Source: Gammaproteobacteria bacterium
GTDB lineage: Bacteria > Pseudomonadota > Gammaproteobacteria > Pseudomonadales > IMCC2047
Assembly (NCBI GenBank): GCA_021773395.1
Contig: JAJFKB010000003.1
Coordinates: forward strand, 1 to 64,000
Length of the DNA: 64,000 bases
Reading direction: 5' to 3'
Position 1 is the stretch's first letter; the number at the start of each line of letters is the position of its first letter. The notes under the pieces were generated by a model. It was not told where the DNA came from. It did not search any database and saw only the letters and a list, made by a program, of their open reading frames with translations. A program made the position numbers and the translations under genes. Shown here in pieces: positions 63,074-64,000 of this stretch.

Positions 63074-64000
63074 ATGAAGTTCAAAGATTACTACCAGATA
63101 TTGGGCGTTGAGCCAGACGCAGAAAAAAAAGATATCAAAATGGCTTATCGGCGTGCGGCGCGCAAATACCATCCTGACGTAAATCCCGAACAAGATGCCG
63201 AAGAAAAATTTAAGGAGGTTGCAGAAGCTTACGAGGTACTCAAGGATCCGGGTCGCCGAGCTGAATATGATGAGCTGCGGCAATATGGTGGCAGCTCCGG
63301 CGCGGGCTTTGAGCCTCCCCCTGGCTGGCAAAGCACAAGTGGCACAAACTCTTTCTCGGACCAGGAGTTTTCCGATTTCTTCAACTCCATCTTTGGTCAA
63401 CGCCACTCGGAATTCCAGCAGACGCACGGAGATGGCAATTTTGGTCTAAGGGGACGCGACCTGGAGATCGAGATGCCAATATTTCTGGAAGACACGCTGA
63501 TCGAGGAGTCAAAAACGATCGCCTACCAGATTCCCGTCCATGAAAATGGTCAGGTCAGTCTGATCGAGAAAAACCTGAGAGTAAAAATTCCAAAGGGCGT
63601 CGCAGACGGCGAAAGGATTAGAATACGGGGGCAGGGCTCTCCAGGGCAGGGCAGCGGTGCAAACGGCGATCTCTATCTGCATATTCGTCTGGTACCACAC
63701 CCCCTGTTTGATGTGCATGGCCACAACCTTATACTAACCGTACCTATCGCGCCGTGGGAAGCCGCTTTGGGCGCAAGAGTCACTATTCCTGCACTTAATG
63801 GAAAAATCAGCCTGACCGTTGCACCCAACGCTAATGCGGGACAAAAATTACGGATCAAAGGCAAAGGGCTGCCCACGAAGACCGGTCATGGCGATCTCTA
63901 TGCAATCTTAAAAATAGTAATGCCTGCAACGGCTGATGAAGAGGCAGCGAAACTCTGGCAGCAGCTGGCGGATAAGGTCAAATTCGATCCAAGATCAGAA
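63074..64000 (+). CDS. cbpA: CbpA-type DnaJ co-chaperone, C-terminus beyond the window
   Basis: 309 codons are visible; the frame is still open at the window end. The N-terminal J domain (about 3-70) has the HPD motif in KYHPDVNP. A linker with Gly/Phe-rich segments ([13 protein letters not shown]) and two beta-sandwich client-binding domains follow ([16 protein letters not shown], then [27 protein letters not shown]). There is no zinc-finger domain, which distinguishes CbpA from DnaJ. It stimulates DnaK ATPase and binds curved DNA in E. coli. The ATG at 63074 is the natural start of the J domain. Confidence 0.93.
   Translation, partial: MKFKDYYQILGVEPDAEKKDIKMAYRRAARKYHPDVNPEQDAEEKFKEVAEAYEVLKDPGRRAEYDELRQYGGSSGAGFEPPPGWQSTSGTNSFSDQEFSDFFNSIFGQRHSEFQQTHGDGNFGLRGRDLEIEMPIFLEDTLIEESKTIAYQIPVHENGQVSLIEKNLRVKIPKGVADGERIRIRGQGSPGQGSGANGDLYLHIRLVPHPLFDVHGHNLILTVPIAPWEAALGARVTIPALNGKISLTVAPNANAGQKLRIKGKGLPTKTGHGDLYAILKIVMPATADEEAAKLWQQLADKVKFDPRSE

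Overview
The window looks like the chromosome of a free-living, probably marine, gammaproteobacterium. The evidence is two TonB-dependent receptors of the 'EEVVVTAQKR' type, many acyl-CoA catabolism genes, NhaA, CbpA, a QseBC/PmrAB-like two-component system and a LexA-type SOS box. The exact genus cannot be read from the sequence alone. By eye the catabolic regions are richer in GC than the block at 38-52 kb, and no tRNA or rRNA gene was seen.

Layout. (1) 0-5 kb is a recombination platform: an SOS-controlled integron integrase (intI), a 3' scrap of a short-chain dehydrogenase (SDR) gene, and a small module (MocR-type regulator, flavin reductase, exported DJ-1/PfpI protein). (2) 5-12.4 kb is an acyl-CoA operon on the minus strand: fused isobutyryl-CoA mutase IcmF, thiolase, acyl-CoA dehydrogenase and an HSD10-like SDR, with a divergent FadR-family regulator and a clear palindromic operator. 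(3) 12.4-16.3 kb holds a two-domain FO synthase (F420 chromophore, FbiC) and a kinase-like phosphotransferase. (4) 16.7-37.1 kb is a large accessory catabolic region: nitroreductase, PaaK-like CoA ligase, two SCP2-type thiolases, three AraC regulators, SDRs, NTF2/SnoaL-like proteins, two TonB receptors and two acyl-CoA dehydrogenases. The substrate is probably a hydrophobic carboxylate, but this is not provable here.

(5) 37.3-52.6 kb is the most striking part. About 14.6 kb is bounded by direct repeats made of the 3' end of a luxR-type gene plus the 3' edge of an enoyl-CoA hydratase gene. Inside is a five-gene operon encoding an outer-membrane barrel protein, two large multiheme c-type cytochromes (about 16 and 21 hemes), a b-type membrane cytochrome and a CcmI-like TPR protein. 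Divergent to it are an Fe-S/FAD oxidoreductase and a Sel1-ankyrin protein. Downstream is a four-gene operon of a PmrA/QseB-like two-component system, a cupredoxin and an FTR1-type iron permease. A perfect PmrA-style box, CTTAAG-N5-CTTAAG, lies in the cytochrome promoter region and links the two operons. The block looks like a mobile, metal-responsive transmembrane electron conduit.

(6) 52.6-64 kb is more ordinary: enoyl-CoA hydratase, metallo-hydrolase and TetR regulator, an MscS channel, a RimK-like ATP-grasp/GNAT pair, NhaA, a Sel1/TonB-domain protein, PhnA/YjdM and the start of cbpA. At 62.1 kb there is a diverged copy of the roughly 250 bp that precede intI at the left end.

Several genes are broken next to module boundaries (SDR at 1.4 and 37.1 kb, luxR at 37.3 and 52.4 kb, a TPR gene at 51.7 kb, SnoaL at 21 kb), so repeated module insertion has shaped this window. 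Identities and repeat comparisons are judged by eye; no database search was possible.
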